From Chryseobacterium sp. G0201 (GTDB lineage: Bacteria > Bacteroidota > Bacteroidia > Flavobacteriales > Weeksellaceae), in the NCBI RefSeq assembly GCF_003815655.1, contig NZ_CP033917.1:3906001-3970000 (forward strand): 64,000 nucleotides of DNA, written 5' to 3'. This document shows positions 50,489-59,035 of the stretch, in pieces; the stretch's first letter is position 1, and every line of letters starts with the position of its first letter. The translations under genes and the position numbers were made by a program. Below the pieces are notes generated by a model. The model worked only from the letters and a program-made list of their open reading frames with translations, was not told the DNA's origin and ran no database searches.

Positions 50489-51121
50489 TTAGTTCTTAGA
50501 TAGATATTCAGCAGTTGAATTTCTGTCAGCTTTCATTGCATCTTTTCCTTCTTCCCAGTTTGCAGGACAAACTTCACCATGCTTCTGAACGTGCGTATAA
50601 GCATCAATCAATCTTAAATATTCTTTTACGTTTCTTCCTAAAGGCATATCGTTTACAGACTCATGGAAAACTTTTCCAGTTTCGTCGATAAGATAAGTTG
50701 CTCTGTAAGTTACGTTAGAACCTGTGTAAACTTCTTCACCTTCTTCATTGTATTCGAAATCCTGATCTACAATTCCTAGCATGTTTGCCAATTGTCTGTG
50801 AGTATCAGCTAAAAGAGGATAAGTTACTCCTTCAATACCTCCGTTATCTTTTGAAACATTCAACCAAGCAAAGTGTACTTCGTTGGTATCACAAGAAGCC
50901 CCAATTACTTTAGTGTTTCTTTTTTCGAATTCACCTAAAGCCTCCTGGAAAGCGTGAAGCTCAGTCGGACATACGAAAGTGAAATCTTTTGGATACCAGA
51001 ACAAAATTACTTTTTGTTGGTTTTTAGTTGTTTCTTCGAAGATGTTGATTTTAAGATCATCACCCATTTCAGACATTGCATCTACCGTTACATTCGGGAA
51101 TTTTTTTCCTACTAAAGACAT
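50489..51121 (-). CDS. 2-Cys peroxiredoxin (AhpC/Prx1 type)
   Basis: The product has 210 residues from the ATG at 51121 (MSLVGKKFPNVTVDAMSE); the frame extends 54 bases further but that part is basic and not family-like. Peroxidatic Cys in FTFVCPTELHAFQ, the Arg in YRATYLIDETG, and resolving Cys in HGEVCPANWEEG. It reduces hydrogen peroxide and organic peroxides, regenerated by thioredoxin or AhpF. First gene of the operon with the CGNC thioredoxin and DUF6952. Confidence 0.93.
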   Translation of the reverse strand: MSLVGKKFPNVTVDAMSEMGDDLKINIFEETTKNQQKVILFWYPKDFTFVCPTELHAFQEALGEFEKRNTKVIGASCDTNEVHFAWLNVSKDNGGIEGVTYPLLADTHRQLANMLGIVDQDFEYNEEGEEVYTGSNVTYRATYLIDETGKVFHESVNDMPLGRNVKEYLRLIDAYTHVQKHGEVCPANWEEGKDAMKADRNSTAEYLSKN

Positions 51122-51318
51122 AATTTTCTCGTTTTTATATTTAAATTTTCTTTGGCAAAGATAAGAGTATTTCATCTATCGAACAAGTTGATATTGATAA
51201 ATAAAATCTATAATTGTTTTTGATTAAAAGTAGAATAAAATATCTTTAAAATGGTGCTTTTCATTATATTAATGAGTGAATTTTCTTTTATGATTTAAGT
51301 TTATATCTATGACATCAA

Positions 51319-51350
51319 AAAGAAAACCTAAGCATTAACTTAGGTTTTAC
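51319..51350 (-). terminator. Terminator of the double-glycine peptide gene
   Basis: The stem AAAACCTAAG / CTTAGGTTTT with a CATTAA loop. The minus strand continues TTTTCTTTTTG, a usable T-tract. Confidence 0.75.
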
Positions 51351-51370
51351 TTTAATATTTTTAAAATGAA

Positions 51371-51568
51371 TTAATTAATATCTGTATTAGGAACTGCCGA
51401 ACAATTACCATTTGAATTTCCACATTCGCTGCTTATCGAATCTACAGCATCCTGAAGACTTTCTGATACAATGGTTACCGTTTTTCCGTTACCACAGAAA
51501 CAAGCATATCTTGTTCCTCCTTGAAATACCTTTAATTCTTTTCTCGTTAACTTCTTTAAGTTTTTCAT
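51371..51568 (-). CDS. Double-glycine leader peptide, Cys-rich (bacteriocin-like)
   Basis: The product has 65 residues. The N-terminus MKNLKKLTRKELKVFQGG is a textbook double-glycine leader (Gly17-Gly18), followed by a 47-residue core with four Cys (Cys23, Cys25, Cys49, Cys56) and an acidic C-terminus. Such 'bacteriocin-like' peptides occur in many Chryseobacterium genomes, often as several copies, and are thought to be processed and exported by peptidase-containing ABC transporters. No transporter or modification enzyme is visible nearby. Activity is unknown. It has its own terminators on both sides. Confidence 0.72.
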   Translation of the reverse strand: MKNLKKLTRKELKVFQGGTRYACFCGNGKTVTIVSESLQDAVDSISSECGNSNGNCSAVPNTDIN

Positions 51569-51636
51569 AATGTTAATAGTTTTTAATTAATTCTAAATAT
51601 AGTGATTAAAAACTATTTGGCAAAAATTTTTATGCA

Positions 51637-51673
51637 TAAAAAAAGACTGCTTTTAAAGGGCAGTCTTTTTAAT
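51637..51673. terminator. Bidirectional terminator between the M16 and bacteriocin-like genes
   Basis: The stem AAAAAGACTGC / GCAGTCTTTTT (about 51640-51650 and 51660-51670) lies in A- and T-runs. It terminates the minus-strand M16 gene. Confidence 0.85.
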
Positions 51674-51678
51674 TTTGC

Positions 51679-54618
51679 TTAATATCCGAATATTTCGGTT
51701 AAATTCAATTTTTTTACTTCGCCTAATTTCTTCATATCGGCTTCATTTACTTTGTCTTGAGAGGCAACCAGACAGTAAGTGAAGTTTTTGCCTTTCATTT
51801 CCTTGTCATGGAAATTGTTAATATCTGTGAAAGTCAACTTTGGAGCCTGCTCGTAAACATTCTTTCTCATATCAAAGTTATTTCCAAGTTTTTGCGCTCT
51901 CAAATAAGAAAATATGATTCCGTCCTGAGTGATTCTTTCTGATGCAATAGATTTTTTCAATCCATTTTTTGCAGTTTCGAATAATTGATCAGATTTTGGA
52001 AGTGTTGTTAAAAGCTCATTCATTGCTATTGTAGACTCTTTGAACTTGTCTGCCTGAGTTCCTACATAAGCTGTAATGATATCCTTATCTTCTTTTTTGC
52101 TCGGAAGTGAGAAATAAGAATACGTAGAATAAGCTAATGCTTTAGATTCTCTGATTGTCTGGAAAACAATAGATCCCATACCGCCACCAAAATAGTTGTT
52201 GAATAAACTTACGGTAGGTGTTGTAGAAGCATTGTATTTGTCGGAATTTCTCACCCAGAAAACTTCGGCTTGCACCATATCGTAGTGAGCAAATAATACT
52301 TTATTTTGATCTGTAGAAACCTGAGCAAAAGTTTTAGACTTTGGTAATTCTTTTAACGTTGCAGCAAGTTTATGAACCGATGTTAAAGAAGCGACAACTT
52401 CATTTCCGGTTTTTGGCCCGTAATACAATACTTTATGCTTAAAATTAAACAAATCATGAAGTACATTAATCAGATCTTCTGCTTTTAAAGCATCCAGTTC
52501 AGCATCACTTAAAACATTATTGAAAGGATTCTGAGGACCGTACTGAGCGTAACTTCTCAGACCTGCCATAATAGTTCCTTTGTTCTGTTTTGCATTAACT
52601 CTGGATTTCTTCAGTCTTGCTTTGTAAGATTCCAATGCGACTTGATCTGCCTGAGAGTTTTTAATTAAATCTTCAAATAAGGCAATTGTTTTATCGAAGT
52701 TTTCATTTAAACCTTCAAGAGTTACATAAGTTTCTTCGTTTCCTGCGCTTACGTTGAAGCTTGAAGCTAATTTGTAGAACTCTTTACTGATGGCTTCCGA
52801 AGATTTATCTTTTGTTCCTAAATATTCCAAATATTCTGCTGCTAAAGGAAGGATTTTGTTATTCCATTTTCCTGAATCAAAATGATAATATAATCTGAAT
52901 AGAGCATTGTCTGTATTTTTTACAGAAAGTACATCTACGTTTCCTAGTTTATTTTTAGCAATATCTTTATCAAAATTCAACCAAATAGGAGAAATTGCAT
53001 TTTCAGGCATTTCGTCAACCTTTTTCAGGAAGGGAGATTGATCTTCTCTGTTTACAGAAATCGGAGTAATGGTAGGTTTGTCTACTTTTACAATGTTTTT
53101 GTCTTCGCCTTTTCTCTTATAAACGGCAACATAATTATTGTCCTGAAGATACTTTGAAGCAAAATCCATGATGTCTTTCTTCGTAAGTTTAGAAATTTCT
53201 TCGATATATTCTAAAGCTACTTTATGGTCCACTTCAGAAGTAAATTCATCCATTAAAATATCCGCTCTTGAAGAATATTTTTCATCTTTCTGGATCAGGT
53301 TTTTCTTTTCATTAGCAACGATAGACTGAATAAGATCATCAGAAAATTCACCTTTTCTTAATTTATCAATTTCCTGAAGCAATAAAGTTTTAACTTCATC
53401 CAGCGATTGTCCTTCCGTAGGATTTCCTTGCAATAAAAGAACTGAATAGTCTTTCAAAACATAAGGAAAAGCATAAGCGCCCAATAATTTTTGTTTTTTT
53501 ACTAAATCAAGATCGATTAATCCGGCTTGTCCGTTCGTTAGCATACTTCCCACAAGGTTCAATAATCTTGCATCTTTTGTAGTAGCACCCGGGAATCTGA
53601 AACCAATTGTAATGTTTTCAGGATTCGGACCGAAAACCTCTCTTGCAACAGGAGTGGTGATTGGTTTTTCTTGTGCAACTTTATATTCAGGAATCGGCTT
53701 CGACTTCATATAAGAAAAAGCTTTGTCGATCTTTGCAATCATTTCATCAGGATTAAAATCTCCCGACATGATGATTCCCATATTATTAGGGACGTAATAG
53801 TTGTTGAAATATTCTCTAATCGCTGTTAGAGAAGGGTTTTTCAAATGCTCAATAGTTCCTATAGTTGTCTGTTTTCCATAATTGTTATTAGGGAAGATTG
53901 CAGAAAACATGGCTTCGTATACTTTTCTTGGATCATTATCTAATCCTCTGTTTTTTTCTTCATAAACAGCTTCCAGTTCAGTGTGAAAAAGCCTTAAAAC
54001 AGGCTGTCTGAATCTTTCTGCCTGAACCGCTAAAAATTTATCAGCAACATTTGCAGGGATATCTTCTGTATAAACCGTCTGTTCAAAAGAAGTGAAGGCG
54101 TTTGTTCCGTCTGCACCCATACCTGCCATCATTTTGTCGTATTCGTTGGCGATGGCAAATTTTGATGCTTCCCCTGAAACCTTATCGATTTCTTTGTAGA
54201 TTTCTTTCCTTTTAGCTTCGTCTTTAGTTTGATTATACTTTTCGTAAAGAGCATCAATTTTATCTAAAAGAGGTTTTTCTTTTGACCAATCTTTAGAACC
54301 GAATTTATCTGTCCCTTTAAAAAGCATATGCTCAAGATAATGTGCAAGACCTGTGTGATCAGAAGGATCTGTTTTACTTCCTGCCTTTGTCGCGATATAA
54401 GTCTGGATTCTCGGATCTTTATTTGTCGGACTTAAAATTACGGTTAACCCATTTTGTAGCTTGTAATATCTCGCTGAAGTAGGGTCGTTCGTTACGTATT
54501 TGTAAGAATATCCATTAGATTTTGCTTCTTTCCACTGGAAATCCTGTCCGAAAGCATATCCTGAGAAACTTGCAGCAGCAATGCTTGTGGCAATGGTAAT
54601 TTTTTTGAAAAAGTTCAT
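51679..54618 (-). CDS. M16-family zinc metallopeptidase
   Basis: The product has 979 residues with a signal peptide (cleavage near residue 24, YAFGQ). The inverted zinc motif HYLEH (93-97, in LAHYLEHMLFKGT) and the distal Glu of the ELEAVYEEKNRG segment give an active N-terminal half; the C-terminal half is the usual inactive M16 repeat (FGGGMGSIVFQTIRESKALA). Its length fits pitrilysin/insulinase-type enzymes. It should degrade small peptides in the periplasm or outside. Monocistronic between a terminator and the aminotransferase gene 37 bases upstream. Confidence 0.92.
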   Translation of the reverse strand: MNFFKKITIATSIAAASFSGYAFGQDFQWKEAKSNGYSYKYVTNDPTSARYYKLQNGLTVILSPTNKDPRIQTYIATKAGSKTDPSDHTGLAHYLEHMLFKGTDKFGSKDWSKEKPLLDKIDALYEKYNQTKDEAKRKEIYKEIDKVSGEASKFAIANEYDKMMAGMGADGTNAFTSFEQTVYTEDIPANVADKFLAVQAERFRQPVLRLFHTELEAVYEEKNRGLDNDPRKVYEAMFSAIFPNNNYGKQTTIGTIEHLKNPSLTAIREYFNNYYVPNNMGIIMSGDFNPDEMIAKIDKAFSYMKSKPIPEYKVAQEKPITTPVAREVFGPNPENITIGFRFPGATTKDARLLNLVGSMLTNGQAGLIDLDLVKKQKLLGAYAFPYVLKDYSVLLLQGNPTEGQSLDEVKTLLLQEIDKLRKGEFSDDLIQSIVANEKKNLIQKDEKYSSRADILMDEFTSEVDHKVALEYIEEISKLTKKDIMDFASKYLQDNNYVAVYKRKGEDKNIVKVDKPTITPISVNREDQSPFLKKVDEMPENAISPIWLNFDKDIAKNKLGNVDVLSVKNTDNALFRLYYHFDSGKWNNKILPLAAEYLEYLGTKDKSSEAISKEFYKLASSFNVSAGNEETYVTLEGLNENFDKTIALFEDLIKNSQADQVALESYKARLKKSRVNAKQNKGTIMAGLRSYAQYGPQNPFNNVLSDAELDALKAEDLINVLHDLFNFKHKVLYYGPKTGNEVVASLTSVHKLAATLKELPKSKTFAQVSTDQNKVLFAHYDMVQAEVFWVRNSDKYNASTTPTVSLFNNYFGGGMGSIVFQTIRESKALAYSTYSYFSLPSKKEDKDIITAYVGTQADKFKESTIAMNELLTTLPKSDQLFETAKNGLKKSIASERITQDGIIFSYLRAQKLGNNFDMRKNVYEQAPKLTFTDINNFHDKEMKGKNFTYCLVASQDKVNEADMKKLGEVKKLNLTEIFGY

Positions 54619-54655
54619 TCTTTTTATTGTTGGTTATGTTTTTAGTATGATTTGA

Positions 54656-55849
54656 TTAATTGAATTTGCTTAGCAATTCTTTAATCCTTCTCATTGCTTC
54701 TCTTAAATCATCTTCCGAAGCAGCATAAGAAAATCGGATACATTCCGGGCTTCCGAATGAAACACCGCCAACACATCCCACATGAGCATTTTCTAAGATA
54801 AACATCGCAAAATCATCAGCATCTTTAATTTCTGTACCACCTAAATTTTTACCGATATAATGAGAGATATCCGGGAAGAAATAGAATGCAGCTTTAGGTA
54901 AAAGAACCTTAAAGCCTGGAATTTCTTTCATTAAATCATACACAAGATCTCTTCTTATTTTGAAAGCATCGATCATGTATTTGTATTCAGAAGGATCGGT
55001 TTGTAAAGCAACAATTGACGCTCTTTGAGCAACAGTATTGGCGCCGCTCGTCATTTGCCCCTGAATTTTTTCGCACGCTTTTGCCAGCCATTCCGGGCAT
55101 GCAGAATAACCGATTCTCCAGCCTGTCATTGCAAAAGCTTTTGACATTCCGTTGATTACGGCAGTTTGTTCGTACACTTCAGGAAACTGAGCGATAGAAG
55201 TTGTGTTTGTTTCGTAATTGATATATTCGTAGATCTCGTCAGAAATTACCGTGATTTGAGGATATTTAGCAATAACTTTAGCGATAGATTTCAATTCGTC
55301 ATACGTATAATATCCACCTGACGGATTACACGGAGAACTGAATAAAATTGCCTTGGTTTTCTCTGTAATTGCTTCTTCTAATTGTTCTGCAGTTACTTTA
55401 AAATCATTAACATATGAAGTCGAAATCATGACAGAATTTCCGCCCATCATTTTTACCATTTCATCATAACTTACCCAATACGGAGCCGGAAGTAATACTT
55501 CATCACCATCATTGATAATTGCAGCTAAAACGTTAATGATCGCTTGTTTAGCACCATTTGAAACACAGATTTGTGTTGGTTTGTAGGCTAAATTATTATC
55601 TCTTTTTAATTTATTAGAAATTGCTTCACGAAGTTCTAAAAATCCCGGAACGGGAGAGTAGTGACTGTAATTTTGATTAATAGCATCAAAAGCGGCTTGT
55701 TTTATATTGTCTGGAACATCGAAATCGGGTTCTCCCAATGTTAAACTGATTACATCTATTCCATTTGCCTTCATTTCTCTTGCCTTGTTAGACATTACGA
55801 AAGTTTGAGAAAAGCCTAGTCTTGTTACTCTATCTGAAAGTTTGTTCAT
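54656..55849 (-). CDS. Class I/II aminotransferase, aspartate aminotransferase-like
   Basis: The product has 397 residues. Landmarks: ISLTLGEPDFDVPDNIKQAA, SNGAKQAIINVLAAI, LLPAPYWVSYDEMVK, FSSPCNPSGGYYT, ISDEIYEYINYE, the PLP lysine in NGMSKAFAMTGWRIGY and FVFGSPECIRFSYA-like end. It belongs to the AspC/PatA group of subfamily I-gamma aminotransferases; amino acid range not decidable. It starts 37 bases upstream of the M16 gene on the same strand and is divergent from the M28 gene at 55977. Confidence 0.9.
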   Translation of the reverse strand: MNKLSDRVTRLGFSQTFVMSNKAREMKANGIDVISLTLGEPDFDVPDNIKQAAFDAINQNYSHYSPVPGFLELREAISNKLKRDNNLAYKPTQICVSNGAKQAIINVLAAIINDGDEVLLPAPYWVSYDEMVKMMGGNSVMISTSYVNDFKVTAEQLEEAITEKTKAILFSSPCNPSGGYYTYDELKSIAKVIAKYPQITVISDEIYEYINYETNTTSIAQFPEVYEQTAVINGMSKAFAMTGWRIGYSACPEWLAKACEKIQGQMTSGANTVAQRASIVALQTDPSEYKYMIDAFKIRRDLVYDLMKEIPGFKVLLPKAAFYFFPDISHYIGKNLGGTEIKDADDFAMFILENAHVGCVGGVSFGSPECIRFSYAASEDDLREAMRRIKELLSKFN

Positions 55850-55976
55850 GTAGTATTTTTGTATTGTAACAAATATATAATAAAAACTTAACGTGAATAA
55901 TGTATGATTGAAAAAAATGGTAACTCAAAGTATAGATTTCTTATATTTACTATACTCTCGTAAAATCATATTTGTT

Positions 55977-57314
55977 ATGAAATATTTTCTTTTTTTATTA
56001 TTAACACCTTTCTTTATTTATTCACAGGTTCCTCCAAAGGACGATGAAGTGAAAAAATATGTTTCTGAAGTAAATTCTGATTCTTTAAAATCATACATCA
56101 ATACGCTTGTTGGTTTTCACACCAGACACACTTTAAGTTCAACGGATGATAAAAGTAAAGGAATAGGAGCTGCAAGAAATTGGGTGCTGAAAAAATTTAA
56201 AGATTATTCGAAAAACTCCAATGGAAGAATGGAGGTTTACCTGCAACAACAAGATATTCAGCCTGACGGAAAGAGGTTAGACCAAGTTACTAACTTAGGA
56301 AATCCCATTGCTTATCTCAAAGGCACAGATCCTAATGATAAAAGAATTTTTCTGATTTCCGCACATTTGGATTCCCGTGTCACGAATATTATGGACAGGA
56401 CTTCTTTTGCTCCCGGTGCAAACGATGATGGTAGTGGAGTAAGCGCAGTTCTAGAAGCTGCAAGAATCTTGAGTAAATCTTCATTTCCCGCATCTGTAAT
56501 TTTCGTTACGTTTTCCGGTGAAGAACAGTCATTGTTGGGTTCTAAATTATTGGCAGAAAAAGCCAAAAATGAAAATATGCAGATAGAAGCCGTTCTGAAC
56601 AACGACATGATAGGAAATAATAAAGCCGGAGAAACTGGTGAAATCAATGATCATATACTCAGAGTTTTTAGTGAAGGTATTCCTTACATGGATTTAGATA
56701 AAAAAGCAATGAGTATAAGAAATATTGGATTAGAAAATGATGGAGATTCCAGACAATTAGCTCGTTATGTAAAAGAAATTGCAGAAAAATATGTCAATAA
56801 AATTGAGGTGAAATTAATATACAGAAACGACAGATTTCTACGTGGTGGAGATCATTCCAGCTTTGTCAATTATGGATTTCCCTCAGTGAGACTTACCGAA
56901 TATTATGAAAATTACGACCATCAGCATCAGGACGTAAGAACAGAAAAAAATATTAAATATGGAGATCTTCCGGAGTTTATAGACTACAATTATTTAAAGA
57001 AAAATGTTGCCGTAAATATTGCTGTACTTGCCAATCTTGCCAAATCTACCTCGAAACCTGAGCGCGTGGAAATCGAAGTGAAAGAGCTTACTAATTCTAC
57101 TGTTTTGCATTGGGAAAAACCGAAATTTGGGACTGTTGCGGGATATTATGTTTTGGTAAGAGAAACAGATAGCCCGATCTGGCAGAAAAAGATATTTACC
57201 ACTGAGCTTTCTATTAAAATACCGCTTTCTAAGGATAATTATATTTTTGCGGTACAGGCTGTTAATCAATCGGGAAATTTGAGTTTACCCGTTATTCCGA
57301 GTATTGCCAAATGA
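55977..57314 (+). CDS. M28-family peptidase with C-terminal fibronectin-type domain
   Basis: The product has 445 residues from the ATG at 55977 (MKYFLFLLLTPFFIYSQ, signal peptide); the frame runs 69 bases further upstream but the added part is not signal-like. All M28 metal ligands are seen: SAHLDS, GANDDGSG, FSGEEQSLLG, NNDMIG and a His in YDHQHQD. A beta-rich C-terminal region (about 370-445) resembles a fibronectin type III domain. Exported aminopeptidase. It is not closely similar to the tandem pair at 40623-43389. Confidence 0.9.
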   Translation: MKYFLFLLLTPFFIYSQVPPKDDEVKKYVSEVNSDSLKSYINTLVGFHTRHTLSSTDDKSKGIGAARNWVLKKFKDYSKNSNGRMEVYLQQQDIQPDGKRLDQVTNLGNPIAYLKGTDPNDKRIFLISAHLDSRVTNIMDRTSFAPGANDDGSGVSAVLEAARILSKSSFPASVIFVTFSGEEQSLLGSKLLAEKAKNENMQIEAVLNNDMIGNNKAGETGEINDHILRVFSEGIPYMDLDKKAMSIRNIGLENDGDSRQLARYVKEIAEKYVNKIEVKLIYRNDRFLRGGDHSSFVNYGFPSVRLTEYYENYDHQHQDVRTEKNIKYGDLPEFIDYNYLKKNVAVNIAVLANLAKSTSKPERVEIEVKELTNSTVLHWEKPKFGTVAGYYVLVRETDSPIWQKKIFTTELSIKIPLSKDNYIFAVQAVNQSGNLSLPVIPSIAK

Positions 57315-57340
57315 TTTTAGGTTGATCAAAATTCATTTAA

Positions 57341-57372
57341 TTTGAATAAAAGTTAAATAAAACATATTTTTG
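57341..57372 (+). promoter_or_regulatory. Promoter of rsmG
   Basis: TTTG at 57341-57344 and TATTTTTG at 57365-57372, spaced 20 bases, fit the Bacteroidetes -33/-7 consensus (TTTG-N19-20-TAnnTTTG). The -7 box ends 16 bases before the ATG. Confidence 0.65.
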
Positions 57373-57388
57373 CAATATAATAATTCAC

Positions 57389-58024
57389 ATGTCTACAGCG
57401 TTACTATTAAAATACTTTCCTGATCTTACAGAAATACAGATTGAGCAGTTCACAAAATTGGAAGCACTTTACAATGAGTGGAACGAAAAAATCAACGTTA
57501 TTTCACGAAAGGATATGGAATCTCTTTATGAAAAGCATATTTTACACTCTTTAGGAATCGTAAAAGTAATGGAGTTTGCTCCCGGAACTAAAGTTTTGGA
57601 TATCGGAACCGGAGGCGGTTTTCCAGGTATTCCTTTAGCTATTATGTTTCCAGAAGTACAATTTACCTTGGTAGATTCTATCGGAAAGAAAATAAGTGTA
57701 GTAAATGCTGTTGCAGAAGGCGTTGGATTGAAAAACGTAACTGCAATTCATGGAAGAGCGGAAAAAGTAAAAGAAAAATTCCATTTTGTAGTAAGCCGAG
57801 CGGTTACTCAAATGCCGGAATTCCTGAGATGGCTGAAAGGCAAATTTGAAAAAGAACAATTCAATACAAAACACAATGGGATCTTATATTTGAAAGGCGG
57901 AGACCTTGCTGAAGAGCTTGCCGGACTTAAATGTGAGATTTACAATCTTAAAAATTATTTTGATGAAGAATTTTTTGATACAAAAAGAGTGGTTTATGTA
58001 TCAAAAGGCAATTTTAATTCTTAA
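57389..58024 (+). CDS. rsmG: 16S rRNA (guanine-N7)-methyltransferase G
   Basis: The product has 211 residues. Landmarks: YNEWNEKINVISRKDMES, HILHSLGIVK, VLDIGTGGGFPGIPLAI (SAM site), LVDSIGKKISVVNAVAEG, VSRAVTQMPEFLRWL and LYLKGGDLAEEL. It methylates G527 of 16S rRNA (E. coli numbering). It has the best promoter in the window. Confidence 0.95.
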   Translation: MSTALLLKYFPDLTEIQIEQFTKLEALYNEWNEKINVISRKDMESLYEKHILHSLGIVKVMEFAPGTKVLDIGTGGGFPGIPLAIMFPEVQFTLVDSIGKKISVVNAVAEGVGLKNVTAIHGRAEKVKEKFHFVVSRAVTQMPEFLRWLKGKFEKEQFNTKHNGILYLKGGDLAEELAGLKCEIYNLKNYFDEEFFDTKRVVYVSKGNFNS

Positions 58025-58088
58025 ATTAGTATAATTAAGGAATAATTTTTGCTAATTATTTATTGATAATCAAAAATTGTAATGTGTT

Positions 58089-58496
58089 ATGAAAAAACTT
58101 TTAAATATTGGGTTTTCTGCTGTAGTTTTAGGGTTATTCTTTACTTCGTGTAATGACGATGATGACTATCAAACCATTGAATCAATCGATAAAATAAAGA
58201 TCGACAGTGTTAAGATCCTCAATGATACGATGGATGTTTTCACGGTACAAAGCATTAAAACTTACTCAACCTATTCATCTCAGTGTGAAGGATTTTATGG
58301 GTATGATTACATTCATAACAGCAATTTAACAAGAACGATTACAGCTTATAAATATATTAGCAACGGACCATGTGTACAGGGAAATCATGTTGGTGCAAGC
58401 CAAATTAATTTCAGTCCACAACAGATTGGTACGTATACTTTTAAATTCTGGAATGGTGGCAATAACTGGATCACCAAAACAATTGTAGTAGAATAA
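58089..58496 (+). CDS. Small lipoprotein, unknown
   Basis: The product has 135 residues with lipobox FTSC (Cys21) followed by NDDDDY. The mature part is a single beta-rich domain (DVFTVQSIKTYSTYSSQCEG, YISNGPCVQGNHVGASQINF, GTYTFKFWNGGNNWITKTIV). Two Cys could form a disulfide. I do not recognise the family. The next gene starts 2 bases after its stop and is likely co-transcribed. Confidence 0.65.
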   Translation: MKKLLNIGFSAVVLGLFFTSCNDDDDYQTIESIDKIKIDSVKILNDTMDVFTVQSIKTYSTYSSQCEGFYGYDYIHNSNLTRTITAYKYISNGPCVQGNHVGASQINFSPQQIGTYTFKFWNGGNNWITKTIVVE

Positions 58497-58498
58497 TA

Positions 58499-59035
58499 AT
58501 GAAATGGATTTTTTTAGTTTGTTTATTGATAACCAATGCTTTATTTGCTCAAAAGATTGTTTGGCAGGAAGGCTTAAAACTCAATTGGAGCAATTTTAAA
58601 AGTAATGTAAATAACCAGCGTGGAACCAATGTTGTAGCCTATACAAACTGCGGTTGGGTGTATTCTGTTGTGAAATCATCAAACCCAAAATCTCCTGTAA
58701 AAATCAAGATTGAAACTATTTTTAACGAAGATAAATCCTGGAAAGATGTTAAAAAGATCAACGATTATGTTTTAGGACATGAGCAGAAACATTTTGATAT
58801 TGCAGAAGTTTTTGCCCGAAAACTTAGAAAAGAAGTTCAGGAAAAAATAAAGAATTCAGGTGATTTTAATAAAAATTTTCAAGCTATCTATAACAGACAT
58901 CTAAATGATTATAGAAACTTTCAGGTTTCTTATGATAAAGATACCAAACATGGAGTAGATGAAGTAAAACAGGCTGAATATGACCTTAAGATCTCTGAAG
59001 AATTAGAAAATCTAAAAATCTATAAAGCCTCTTGA
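58499..59035 (+). CDS. DUF922-type exported putative metalloprotease
   Basis: The product has 178 residues with a signal peptide (MKWIFLVCLLITNALFAQK). Landmarks: IVWQEGLKLNWSNFKSNV, YVLGHEQKHFDIAEVFARKL (a HExxH zinc-type motif, HEQKH) and YNRHLNDYRNFQVSYDKDTK. This fits the DUF922 / 'secreted Zn-dependent protease' family. Metal binding is inferred from the motif. The stop overlaps the TTG start of the next gene (TTGA). Confidence 0.8.
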   Translation: MKWIFLVCLLITNALFAQKIVWQEGLKLNWSNFKSNVNNQRGTNVVAYTNCGWVYSVVKSSNPKSPVKIKIETIFNEDKSWKDVKKINDYVLGHEQKHFDIAEVFARKLRKEVQEKIKNSGDFNKNFQAIYNRHLNDYRNFQVSYDKDTKHGVDEVKQAEYDLKISEELENLKIYKAS

